Source: Actinomycetales bacterium (lineage in GTDB: Bacteria > Actinomycetota > Actinomycetes > S36-B12). From it: a DNA stretch of 64,000 nucleotides. The stretch's first letter is position 1. Every line of letters begins with the position of its first letter. Both the position numbers and the translations under genes were made by a program. Shown piece by piece: positions 31,174-40,080 of the stretch. The stretch spans positions 62,001 through 126,000 of the forward strand of contig JAGWVT010000001.1 in NCBI GenBank assembly GCA_018970765.1, given 5' to 3'. Below the pieces are notes generated by a model. The model saw nothing but the letters and a program-made list of their open reading frames with translations. It made no database searches and had not been told where the DNA came from.

Positions 31174-32838
31174 ATGGCCACACGGGTACTTGGAATGCTG
31201 TCGGTCACCGCTCTGCTTGCGGGAACCGCCTTGGTCGGTGTCGCCCCAGCGGCTCATGCCGCGGTTGGCGATGCCACCTACTTTGATCTCGCGACGGGTG
31301 CCAATCCCTACGGCATCGCCGCCGGTCCGGATGGCAACCTGTGGATCACTGAGACGGATGCCAACAACATCAATCGCATGACGACGGCCGGTGTAATGAT
31401 CCGGTACGCGATTCCGACCCTGGCCTCCCAGCCCAAGGGCATCACCGCTGGACCAGACGGCAACCTCTGGTTCGTGGAATATGCGGGCAACAAGGTCGCC
31501 AAGATCACTCCGCAGGGTGTCATCACGGAGTACGCCTTGAACACCACTGCGGCGGGCCCGCAGGAGATCACGGTCGGGCCGGATGGTGCCCTGTGGTTCA
31601 CGATGAACTCTGTCAGCAAGATTGGCCGCATCACGACGACCGGCACGCTGTCGGAGTACAGCCTGCCCACGGCGACCGGCCCCTATGCCATTGCCTCAGG
31701 GCCGTCTGGAAGCAACGTGTTGTACGTGACCGCAGTGACCTCAAATCAGATCCTGGTGATCAAGACGGATGGTTCGGTCCAAGCGACCAACACGATTCCC
31801 ACCGCGGCGTCATCACCGAAGGGCATCACCTACGCAAACGGTGCTGCCTGGTTTACGGAGAACCTCGGGAACAAACTCGGTCGTGTGGTGACTGCGTCGG
31901 CTACGTCGACGACGTACACCCTTTCTGAGATTGCACTACCGAGTTCGAACAACTACGACTCCTCCCGTGCGCCGTTGGGTATTGCCACCGGACCTGCTGA
32001 CACGGTCTGGTACGTGGGAGCCGGTAATACCTCAACCGGCGGTAGCAGTGGTTCGCGCATCGGTCAGATGAGCAAGGACGGCGCCATCGTGGGTGAATAC
32101 CTGCTCACCCCGGCTGGTGCAATCAGCGTCACCCAGGGCCCTGACGGCAACATGTGGGTGACCTTCGGATCGTCGAACAAGGCGGGCAAGGTCATCACCG
32201 GTCAGGTACCGGTGATGACCACGGCACCCGCAATTACTCCGAACACGGGGGTGCAGGCCGGAACCGCGCTAACCGTTGATAACGGGGCCTGGTCACCCAC
32301 CCCGAGTTCCTACTCCTACACCTGGCAGCTTTGCGCCGACAGTGGAGCCACGTCCTGCACGGGCATTGCCGGTGCAACGACGAATACCTATACCCCGGTT
32401 ACGACCGATGCGGGCAAGTACGTTCGTGCGGCCGTGACACCACTGAACTCAGGTGGCGCAGGCACGGCGGCGTACTCGAACGTGGTCGCTGTTGCCTCGC
32501 TGGCACCGCTGCCGGGTAATCAGGCTCGCGTTGGCAATAACGTGGTCGCGTCACTGACCGCGCCATCATCGATCAAACTCAAGAAGACTGGCACTTTCCG
32601 CGTTACCTTCACCTCGACCACTGTCCAAGGCACGGTGACGATCCAGGTCGCCAAGGGCAGCAAGTTGTACAAGATCGCCAACAACGCACCGGTCTCCGGT
32701 GGCGTGGTCTCGGCGACCTGGAAGGTGCCCAAGAAGGCCAAGACGGGTACCTGGACCGTCACGGCGAGTTTCACGCCCACACCGTCGACGGCATTTCAGG
32801 CTGGCACCATGAGGACAGACACCAAAGTCAAGAAGTAA
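31174..32838 (+). CDS. Secreted Vgb (streptogramin lyase)-like beta-propeller with C-terminal Ig-like region
   Basis: Signal peptide; repeated GPDGNLWFxE blades; Ig-like tail. Confidence 0.85.
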   Translation: MATRVLGMLSVTALLAGTALVGVAPAAHAAVGDATYFDLATGANPYGIAAGPDGNLWITETDANNINRMTTAGVMIRYAIPTLASQPKGITAGPDGNLWFVEYAGNKVAKITPQGVITEYALNTTAAGPQEITVGPDGALWFTMNSVSKIGRITTTGTLSEYSLPTATGPYAIASGPSGSNVLYVTAVTSNQILVIKTDGSVQATNTIPTAASSPKGITYANGAAWFTENLGNKLGRVVTASATSTTYTLSEIALPSSNNYDSSRAPLGIATGPADTVWYVGAGNTSTGGSSGSRIGQMSKDGAIVGEYLLTPAGAISVTQGPDGNMWVTFGSSNKAGKVITGQVPVMTTAPAITPNTGVQAGTALTVDNGAWSPTPSSYSYTWQLCADSGATSCTGIAGATTNTYTPVTTDAGKYVRAAVTPLNSGGAGTAAYSNVVAVASLAPLPGNQARVGNNVVASLTAPSSIKLKKTGTFRVTFTSTTVQGTVTIQVAKGSKLYKIANNAPVSGGVVSATWKVPKKAKTGTWTVTASFTPTPSTAFQAGTMRTDTKVKK

Positions 32839-32872
32839 CAGTCGGCTTGCTTCAGCATGAGAAGGTCCCCGC

Positions 32873-33340
32873 ATGAATGTGTCCGCCAAGGCTGACTACG
32901 GCATGCGGGCAATGCTGGAACTGGTTGCCTGTTACGAGCAGAACCCGACTGCGGTTGTCAAAGGTGATGCGATCGCGCGTGCCCAACAGGTGCCGGTTAA
33001 GTTCCTTGAAGCAATCTTGCGTCAGTTGCGCCTTGCCGGTTTGGTTGCGGCAACTCGGGGTCCCGACGGTGGATATCGGCTTGATCGACCGCCAACCGAG
33101 ATCACCGTTGCGGACGTCATCAGGGCATTAGACGGGCCCTTGGCGGCAGTTCGCGGCAGTCGGCCAGAGGACCTCGCCTACAACGGATCGGCCGAGCACC
33201 TTCGCGAAGTCTGGGTTGCGGCACGTGCGGCGATTCGCGATGTTTTGGAGCACGTGACCCTGGCGGAGATTGCGCACGGCACGCTGCCCGCAGCGGTGGA
33301 GAACCTGTTGGCGGAACCGGGAGCCTGGCAGCGGCGTTAG
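32873..33340 (+). CDS. Rrf2 family transcriptional regulator
   Basis: VSAKADYGMRAMLELV, RGPDGGYRLDRPPTEITVADVIRALDGP. Confidence 0.92.
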   Translation: MNVSAKADYGMRAMLELVACYEQNPTAVVKGDAIARAQQVPVKFLEAILRQLRLAGLVAATRGPDGGYRLDRPPTEITVADVIRALDGPLAAVRGSRPEDLAYNGSAEHLREVWVAARAAIRDVLEHVTLAEIAHGTLPAAVENLLAEPGAWQRR

Positions 33341-33870
33341 TGCACGGGATAGAAACCCTCAGACCAGCCCTCTCCCTGCAGGTGGGACCACACCTGCAGG
33401 TCATGACGTCCACTTGCCCGCACCTGCGCTCCGCGCATGACACCCTCGAAGGTGAACCCGGCCTTTGCTAGGGCACGCTGCTCAGGGATGTTGGTTACGT
33501 CGGTGGAGGCTTGCACGCGGGTGATACCGCGATCGTGTAACAGCCCGGCAAGGAGGCGCTGTGCCTGAGTCCCGATACCTTGTCCTCGGTGCTGCGGGAC
33601 CACGTCAATGCCAATGCTGATCGCCATGGACCCCGTCGTCGGGCCGAACCAGATCGGCATGGCCGTCATGTCCCCCACTACGACGTCGTCCCCGGCATCG
33701 TCGAAGACGATCAGCCAACGCTCCATCTCGGAATTGGCAGACCGTGGATCGATGTCACCCCAATCGCTGTACTCACTAGCAGACTTGGGCGGAGCGAAGT
33801 CCGGCGGACAGGTGATCAACCGAACTCTCGCTGCAGGCGTCGACTCAGGCACTGAGTCTCCTTGATCCAT
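33337..33870 (-). CDS. GNAT family N-acetyltransferase (RimJ/RimL-like)
   Basis: IDVVPQHRGQGIGTQAQRLL, ASTDVTNIPEQRALAKAGFTFEG. Confidence 0.88.
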   Translation of the reverse strand: MDQGDSVPESTPAARVRLITCPPDFAPPKSASEYSDWGDIDPRSANSEMERWLIVFDDAGDDVVVGDMTAMPIWFGPTTGSMAISIGIDVVPQHRGQGIGTQAQRLLAGLLHDRGITRVQASTDVTNIPEQRALAKAGFTFEGVMRGAQVRASGRHDLQVWSHLQGEGWSEGFYPVH

Positions 33871-33935
33871 AGGGCAGGATGGGCGTCCTCACCAGAGGTT
33901 CACGTCCCCGGGATCGAGCAGCAGGGAGCACAACG

Positions 33936-35966
33936 ATGACACGTGCAATGGATCCGTCCGCGCGAGCCGGTCTGCTCCTGGGGGCTTTCAACACTGGCCT
34001 TTCCTATCAGCCGAGCCTGCTTTCCAGGGCAACGCGTGATCAGGCGATTCTCAGCGGGGTTGGCGCAGTGGTCGGGTATGGGTGGGCAACGACACACCAC
34101 TCGGTGGTTACCGCGCTGGCACGAAAGCTCACTGGAGCCCGGGACAGTCAACCGACCAATCCCGTCGTGGCAATGGCGCTGGAGGCCGCGACGATCGCTG
34201 GTGGCGCAGCGCTGCTGCGTGCATTGCCGGCCCAAGAGCGCCAGACACCCCGGCATGCGCTTGGTCGCCTTGCGGGTATCGGCCTGGTTGCCGGGGGAGC
34301 CGCCGGTATCGGTGGTGAACTCCTCGGCTTAGGGGCCAGTCGACGTGGGAATGGTTTGGTAACCCTGCTGGCAGCCTGCGGTACGGCTGCGGGTGCAGTG
34401 GCGTTGACGCAGCCGCGAAAGGCTCGCTCCGGCGCGCAGGATGCGCCGGAAGGCACCCCGCATGAGGACGTGAATCGCAAGGTGGATGTGCCGAAGTCGG
34501 TTGCCAGCAGCGTCGCCGTTGCGGCGTTGCTGGTCGCACTCGGCAAGGGTGAATCCGCGATGAGCTCGGGCACGGCTCGGCTTGCCGCGCGTGCCCTCGG
34601 TGGTGATCCCGATGACCATCAGATGCTTGGGCGCCTGACCGCTGCGGCCATCACGGCTGGTGCCGGCTGGGGTGCCGTCACCTTGGCTTGCACCCTGCTG
34701 GCTCGCGGTGGTGAGGGAGTCGAACCTGCCCACGCCATCCCACCGGCAATTCCCGAGGTGACCGGTGGCCCAGGCTCGTTGAGTTCCTGGGCGGACCAAT
34801 CGCGTGAGTCGCGCCGCTGGCTCTCGATGGTGTTGACGCCGGATCTGATTCAAGACGTCATGGGCGAGCCGGCGAAGCAGCCGATCCGCGTCTACGGTGC
34901 CCTAAAGGCAGCTGACTCGCCGCTGGATCGCGCCGAGTTACTCCTGAGTGAGATCGACCGAACGAATGCGCTCGAGCGATCGGTGTTCGTGCTCTTCTCG
35001 CCAACTGGCTCAGGATATGTCAACTACGTCGCCAGTGAGACCCTGGAATACCTAACCCGTGGTGACTGCGCATCTGCGTGCATCCAGTACTCGGTGTTGC
35101 CATCGGCCCTGTCCCTGACCAAGGTGCCCTACGCCACCGACCAGACGCGCATCGTGGTGAACGGCATCATCGCGCGACTGCGTGACATGCCTGCCAAAAA
35201 GCGACCGAAATTCTTCCTGTTCGGCGAGAGTCTTGGTGCCCAGGTCAGCCAAGAGATGTTCCGCGGCCAAGGGATGACCGGACCTGCCGGCATCGGCCTT
35301 GATGCAGCCGTGTGGGTGGGTACCCCGGCGGCCACGGTGTGGCGCCAACAGTTGTGGGGTGACCGCACGGTTTCGCAGGCACCGCCGGTTGGACCCGGTA
35401 GTGCCTTCCTGCCGCGTGCGATTCGTGACTGGACGAACCTCCCGCAAGCGCAGCGCAAGCAGGTGAACTACCTCCTGCTCGAAAACGGCGACGATCCGAT
35501 CCCCAAGTTCGGCTCCCCAGTGCTTTGGAATCGCCCCGACTGGCTCTGCGCCGACGACAAGCGACCGCCAGGTGCCCCGCGCGGCACGCACTGGATGCCG
35601 ATTGTCACGTTCTTCGCCACGTTCCTCGACATGCAGAATGCGCTGTCGCCAACCCCGGGCACCTTCCAAGAAGGTGGACACGACTACCGTCGCGAGATTC
35701 CCGAGGCGCTACGAACGGTCTATCGACTCTCGGCAACCGATGAGCAGATGGAGCGAGTGCAGGCCGCGCTGCGCGCGCGTGAACTGGAGTGGGAAACGCG
35801 GCGGCAGTGGATGGCAGCGGAGTCAAAGCCCGCGACCGACCGACCGGCGGCGGAAGCCAAGGTTGAAAAGCATGTCGCGGAGTGGACGGGTGCAAGTGCC
35901 GATGCCGCCAGGGTGGAGAGCATCGCCTTCGGCTCACCGGCGAAGCCGGTCGCTGACTCCAGCTGA
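33936..35966 (+). CDS. Membrane alpha/beta-hydrolase family protein
   Basis: N-terminal TM region; FLFGESLGAQ nucleophile elbow; ATG 33936. Confidence 0.85.
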   Translation: MTRAMDPSARAGLLLGAFNTGLSYQPSLLSRATRDQAILSGVGAVVGYGWATTHHSVVTALARKLTGARDSQPTNPVVAMALEAATIAGGAALLRALPAQERQTPRHALGRLAGIGLVAGGAAGIGGELLGLGASRRGNGLVTLLAACGTAAGAVALTQPRKARSGAQDAPEGTPHEDVNRKVDVPKSVASSVAVAALLVALGKGESAMSSGTARLAARALGGDPDDHQMLGRLTAAAITAGAGWGAVTLACTLLARGGEGVEPAHAIPPAIPEVTGGPGSLSSWADQSRESRRWLSMVLTPDLIQDVMGEPAKQPIRVYGALKAADSPLDRAELLLSEIDRTNALERSVFVLFSPTGSGYVNYVASETLEYLTRGDCASACIQYSVLPSALSLTKVPYATDQTRIVVNGIIARLRDMPAKKRPKFFLFGESLGAQVSQEMFRGQGMTGPAGIGLDAAVWVGTPAATVWRQQLWGDRTVSQAPPVGPGSAFLPRAIRDWTNLPQAQRKQVNYLLLENGDDPIPKFGSPVLWNRPDWLCADDKRPPGAPRGTHWMPIVTFFATFLDMQNALSPTPGTFQEGGHDYRREIPEALRTVYRLSATDEQMERVQAALRARELEWETRRQWMAAESKPATDRPAAEAKVEKHVAEWTGASADAARVESIAFGSPAKPVADSS

Positions 35967-35968
35967 AC

Positions 35969-37867
35969 CTAGGAGCGTGCTGTTAGCAGATTGCTGCGCC
36001 ACCAGTCGGCGAATGCGATGGCTACCGGGGCCAGTGCTGGCTCCAGTGCCTGGTCACGAGCCAGTTGCCGACAGACATCGCCACCGGTGAGGCGATCGCG
36101 GGTCAGGGCCGACTGGCGGTCGAACTGCGCCAGACTGTCCTGAGGTGAAATCTGCATGTAGGCGGTGTCCAGCGTGTTCTCGTACGCCAATATCGCATCG
36201 GCGCACTGCTGGCGCGACTGGTCCAGTGCATGGTCGTCAAGATCAGTGGTGCCGGGTTCGGGGTGCGTCTGCGGGGCTTGGCATTGCCGAACCTGCGCGA
36301 TTGCCGCGGCGAGGTACTCCATGGACATGATTTGTGCCTGACCTTCAAGTCGCTTGAGTAGTGGGCGAACACCCAACGGGAACACTGCGATGGTCAGCAG
36401 CGCGGCGACGAGACAGCCCAGAAAGACGTCCTCGACCCGAACTTCGAGAACACCTCGTTGCGGTGGCCAAGAAAGCAGGGTGAGGTTGACCAATGCCATC
36501 GGGGTGTAGAGGAACTGGGAGAGGAACGTGCCGGAACTCTGCATGAACTTCGCGGCCATCGCCAGTGCGAAAAGGAGCACCGGAAGTAACCACTCAGCAG
36601 GCCGCGTGAACGTGAGCGTCGCCGCGAAGCAGACACCGGCGACACTCCCCAACACGATCATGGCCATGCTTCGGACTGTTGCGGGCGCCGAAAAGGTGCC
36701 TTGAATGCAGGTCAAGGCTGCCAAGACCACCCATAGCCCGTGCTCAAGATCAAGTTCGCGAACCAGGAGTACGCATACTGATGTTCCGATCGCTGTGCGC
36801 AACGCATTCTGGAACCACACTGATCGCCACCTGGCATTCGCGCGCAGCAGACTGCCCGCGGTTTGACTGGGTAGCTGCCCAACGTCTGGCCTCGGTGCCG
36901 AAAGCCCGCGCGTCATCGCTGCGAGCCAAAGTTGTGACATGGCGCCGATGGAAAGCAGGCGGATCACGTAGTACGTCTGCAGGGCGGCTGGGGGCACCTT
37001 GATGAGGGACTGCAGATCTTGCTTTCGAACGTGTGCGAGATCCACAAGAGGCTGATCGACCTTGCCATTGGTCACCAAGGTCGCGGCCTGCTGGAAGCCG
37101 GTGGTGGTGCTTGCGGCGAGTTCCGTGGGCTGCACGGGAGGCGAGGTGGCAATGATGTCAATCAAGGGCATGCTGGCCAGTACGCGATCAACCATCTCGC
37201 TCAATGCCCACTGTCGGCGGTCAAGTACCCCGGGCCGAATCACCGAGTTCGTGAAGATGGCCAACAGTCGGTCCCGTGCCTGCATCAAGTCCTGCCGCAC
37301 TTCACTGACATTGGCAGCAGGCCGCTGTCCGGCGATGGTCTGCGTGAGATGTGCAGCGGCACGCAACCAGGCACCCAGCCCCGCGCGTACTAGGCCCGGG
37401 CTGCGATGGGGCAGCAGGATCAGGGCTGCCACGATCGACAGGGCGGCACCAAGGGCCCACGCGGCAATCAGGGATGGCAGTTCTGTCAATTCGGGTGCGG
37501 CGATGAGCGGCAGAAAGTAGGCCGCTTGCAGCCCAATGGAGGCCCGGGCCACATAGCCGCGCAGTACTCGGCTGTAGGCAAGTAGGCCGGAAACCATCAG
37601 TGTTGCGATGACTGCCAACCACACAGGGCGAGATGCGAGAGTGCCTAGTACGACGGCGACAATGCCGGCCAGTCCTGCAGCAGTATGGCCAATCGCCCGC
37701 TGCCTGGCATCACCGTCGAAGTCCATGAAGTACAGCTGAGCAATCACAGCGAATGATCCGAGGACAGCGGCCGTCGTCGAGCCGAAGAGCGTGATGAGCA
37801 GAATGTCGGTGACAGCCAGGGTGATCGCAAAGCGCAGCGCCGAACGAACGCGATCGTTATGCAGCAT
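35969..37867 (-). CDS. FUSC family (aromatic acid exporter-like) protein
   Basis: Two blocks of TM segments; RTAIGTSVCVLLVRELDLEHGLWVVLAALTCIQGTFSAP. Confidence 0.88.
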   Translation of the reverse strand: MLHNDRVRSALRFAITLAVTDILLITLFGSTTAAVLGSFAVIAQLYFMDFDGDARQRAIGHTAAGLAGIVAVVLGTLASRPVWLAVIATLMVSGLLAYSRVLRGYVARASIGLQAAYFLPLIAAPELTELPSLIAAWALGAALSIVAALILLPHRSPGLVRAGLGAWLRAAAHLTQTIAGQRPAANVSEVRQDLMQARDRLLAIFTNSVIRPGVLDRRQWALSEMVDRVLASMPLIDIIATSPPVQPTELAASTTTGFQQAATLVTNGKVDQPLVDLAHVRKQDLQSLIKVPPAALQTYYVIRLLSIGAMSQLWLAAMTRGLSAPRPDVGQLPSQTAGSLLRANARWRSVWFQNALRTAIGTSVCVLLVRELDLEHGLWVVLAALTCIQGTFSAPATVRSMAMIVLGSVAGVCFAATLTFTRPAEWLLPVLLFALAMAAKFMQSSGTFLSQFLYTPMALVNLTLLSWPPQRGVLEVRVEDVFLGCLVAALLTIAVFPLGVRPLLKRLEGQAQIMSMEYLAAAIAQVRQCQAPQTHPEPGTTDLDDHALDQSRQQCADAILAYENTLDTAYMQISPQDSLAQFDRQSALTRDRLTGGDVCRQLARDQALEPALAPVAIAFADWWRSNLLTARS

Positions 37868-39311
37868 GACGGCGTCGCGCCCGGATCCTGACAATCCTGA
37901 CAATCATGACGAACGCGAAAAGCCCTAGCAGGAGTATCGCCCCCACCAGCACCACTGACACTGGTGAAGCACCAGAGGTTGACCTAGTGCTGGCAAGTGG
38001 TGGATCCGCAATTGCTGCGCCGGGTATCGACAAGGTGGCGAGAACGCCAGCGTGGTCCGATGCCAGGCAGCGGGCCTTTGGGTCATCGCGGCCGGGAGCC
38101 TGACCACAAGACCAGGTGGTCATCGGGTCCTGCCAGGAGTTGCCGATCACGGAAGCTTGCTTGACCCGCACGTCATTGCGCACGAAGACGAAGTCGATGC
38201 GCTCGGTCATTCCTGAGGAGTTGCCCAAACGGATCGCAGCGACATTCCTGGTGGGGTCGGGTGCAGCCAGATCTGCGGCAACCCCCCAGGTCATGTTCTG
38301 GCCATCCGTCATATCCGGTCCGGCATCGGTGAATCCCGCACGCACCATCGTCCAGTAGGCGCTGCAGCTGGCGTCCCCAACTTGCTCAGGACCTTGGGCG
38401 GGACAGGTTTGGCTGATCTCGGGTTGATCCCCCGGATTGTCGTCGGCTGGACGCGGATCCCGCGGATCGGAGTTGAAGTCACCGAGCACTACCAGAGGCA
38501 TCGCGGTCGTCGACAGGTCCTGCGCAAGTTGCTGCGCCTGGCGCGTAGCTGCCGGCACCTCGTTGGGATTCCAGATCGATTCCAGATGCGTGGTAACAAA
38601 ACGTGTTGGCGTGCCACCGATGCTGATATCAGCCCATGCGTACCCTCGAGTGATCACCATCAATGCCGGCACAATGGCCGTATCTTGCTGATACTCGACC
38701 GTGCCCGCCGCCATTACGGATGCCTGCAGTGATTCGCGTACGAGCAGCACGTCGGCAACGGTGAATCCGCATTGTGCGTCGTCACTGCCAAAGAGTGGCT
38801 GAAAGACCTGCGGATCATGAACCGTGGTCAACAAGGGAATTGGGCCGATGGAGAACCCGGGATTGCGTGCCTGGTTGGCACCAGTTGACGCGACGACATA
38901 GTTCTGACCACTTGCTGCCAGCGCCTGGAGTAGTTCGTCGGTGAAGTCATAGACCACCTGCTGCTCGCTGAGACCAGTGGAGCAAGACCAGGTGGTGGCC
39001 TCTTGCAGCCCGATGACATCGGGCTGGCCCTGCTTGATTTCACCCGCGAGGGCTACGGCCCGTTCAGTGATGTCGTTCGCGCGCATCTGGTCCCACATGA
39101 ACTGAGCCGCCGCAGGCATGTCAGGTAGGAGTGCCAGTGCAACGCCAACGTCAGCGCCGAGGTAGATGTTTCGGGTCAGCACCGTGACTGTTGTGGCACT
39201 CTGCGAGGTTTCAGATGCGGCTACGGCCGGGTGCGATCCAGCCAGTGAAACGACTGCAGTGGACAGCAGCGCAGTAATCATCGCCAGGCCTACCGATCGG
39301 ACATTGGGCAC
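37857..39311 (-). CDS. Secreted endonuclease/exonuclease/phosphatase family protein with C-terminal TM anchor
   Basis: LTRNIYLGADV, VIGLQEATTW, VLGDFNSDPRD, SDHAGVLATL; C-terminal TM and basic tail. Confidence 0.88.
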   Translation of the reverse strand: MPNVRSVGLAMITALLSTAVVSLAGSHPAVAASETSQSATTVTVLTRNIYLGADVGVALALLPDMPAAAQFMWDQMRANDITERAVALAGEIKQGQPDVIGLQEATTWSCSTGLSEQQVVYDFTDELLQALAASGQNYVVASTGANQARNPGFSIGPIPLLTTVHDPQVFQPLFGSDDAQCGFTVADVLLVRESLQASVMAAGTVEYQQDTAIVPALMVITRGYAWADISIGGTPTRFVTTHLESIWNPNEVPAATRQAQQLAQDLSTTAMPLVVLGDFNSDPRDPRPADDNPGDQPEISQTCPAQGPEQVGDASCSAYWTMVRAGFTDAGPDMTDGQNMTWGVAADLAAPDPTRNVAAIRLGNSSGMTERIDFVFVRNDVRVKQASVIGNSWQDPMTTWSCGQAPGRDDPKARCLASDHAGVLATLSIPGAAIADPPLASTRSTSGASPVSVVLVGAILLLGLFAFVMIVRIVRIRARRRHAA

Positions 39312-39365
39312 GTGTGGACGCTAGCCCAAGGTGACTGTGCCGGTTGCGACCTTCAGGACCTCACT

Positions 39366-39674
39366 TCAGCCCAGAGCCTTGCGCAGGCGGCGAAGGCCCT
39401 GCTCCAATTCGCTGAGGGTCGCGCCAACGTTGTCTCCCTGCTCGTGAAGGAGTCCCGCGAGTACCCAACCCCTCAGCAACGCCGAAACGGGAACTCCTTG
39501 CGCCAACGCGAGAGCGGAAATCGCGTCGGCATCCTTCCGCTTGAGGCGGAGAGCGAGCGTCGTTGTGTCGTGCAGCGCGCTGTACTCGGCTGAATCCGGG
39601 ACGGGCTCGTAAGCGAGTCTGGTTGAGTCAGTCTGGATCGCCTCGATTTCTGCAGCCACAGTCTTGCGATTCAT
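39366..39674 (-). CDS. Ribbon-helix-helix-like antitoxin (candidate)
   Basis: TTTLALRLKRKDADAISALALAQGVPVSALLRGWVL RHH-like core; 4-nt overlap with upstream toxin-like gene. Confidence 0.65.
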   Translation of the reverse strand: MNRKTVAAEIEAIQTDSTRLAYEPVPDSAEYSALHDTTTLALRLKRKDADAISALALAQGVPVSALLRGWVLAGLLHEQGDNVGATLSELEQGLRRLRKALG

Positions 39675-39961
39675 ACATCCATCTCCTTGACGTATCGACG
39701 TTGGTGGCTCGCATTCGCTCGCCAGGCGCTAGCCGCCACCAGTCGGTCTCCGTCTTTCACCAAGATCAAGACCAGGATGGCGCGGGCTCCTGGCGAATAA
39801 CCGATCACCCTGATCGACCTTCCGCCGCGACTGCCTGGGTCGGGATCGACAACTAGCGCTGCCGGGTCTTCCCAGGCTTCTTGGGCCCACGAGAGCAACA
39901 CACGATGCCTAAGCCGCATGTGGTGCTCCGCGTGGGTCCAATTGACATCCTGAAACACCAC
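39671..39961 (-). CDS. BrnT-like toxin (candidate)
   Basis: IRVIGYSPGARAILVLILVKDGDRLVAASAWRANASHQRRY resembles BrnT C-terminal strands; GTG start. Confidence 0.65.
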   Translation of the reverse strand: MVFQDVNWTHAEHHMRLRHRVLLSWAQEAWEDPAALVVDPDPGSRGGRSIRVIGYSPGARAILVLILVKDGDRLVAASAWRANASHQRRYVKEMDV

Positions 39962-39964
39962 ACT

Positions 39965-39982
39965 TGTTTACGATTGTAAACA
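39965..39982. promoter_or_regulatory. Perfect palindrome (candidate TA operator)
   Basis: TGTTTAC-GATT-GTAAACA; minus strand contains TACAAT -10 candidate within palindrome. Confidence 0.7.
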
Positions 39983-40080
39983 TTGCGCGTCCAGAGGGGT
40001 GATGGGTCCTGTGGGTGCCATGGCGGTTGGGGGGCGAAGCTGTTGAAGCGGGGTCGGGTCCGGATTAGAGAAGATGTGCA

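Noticed and set aside
31174-32838. Virginiamycin resistance gene
   Set aside because: Secreted, with extra Ig-like region; blade similarity alone does not support resistance.
35052-35681. 209-aa antisense ORF within the alpha/beta-hydrolase gene
   Set aside because: Shadow ORF; hydrolase frame is convincing.
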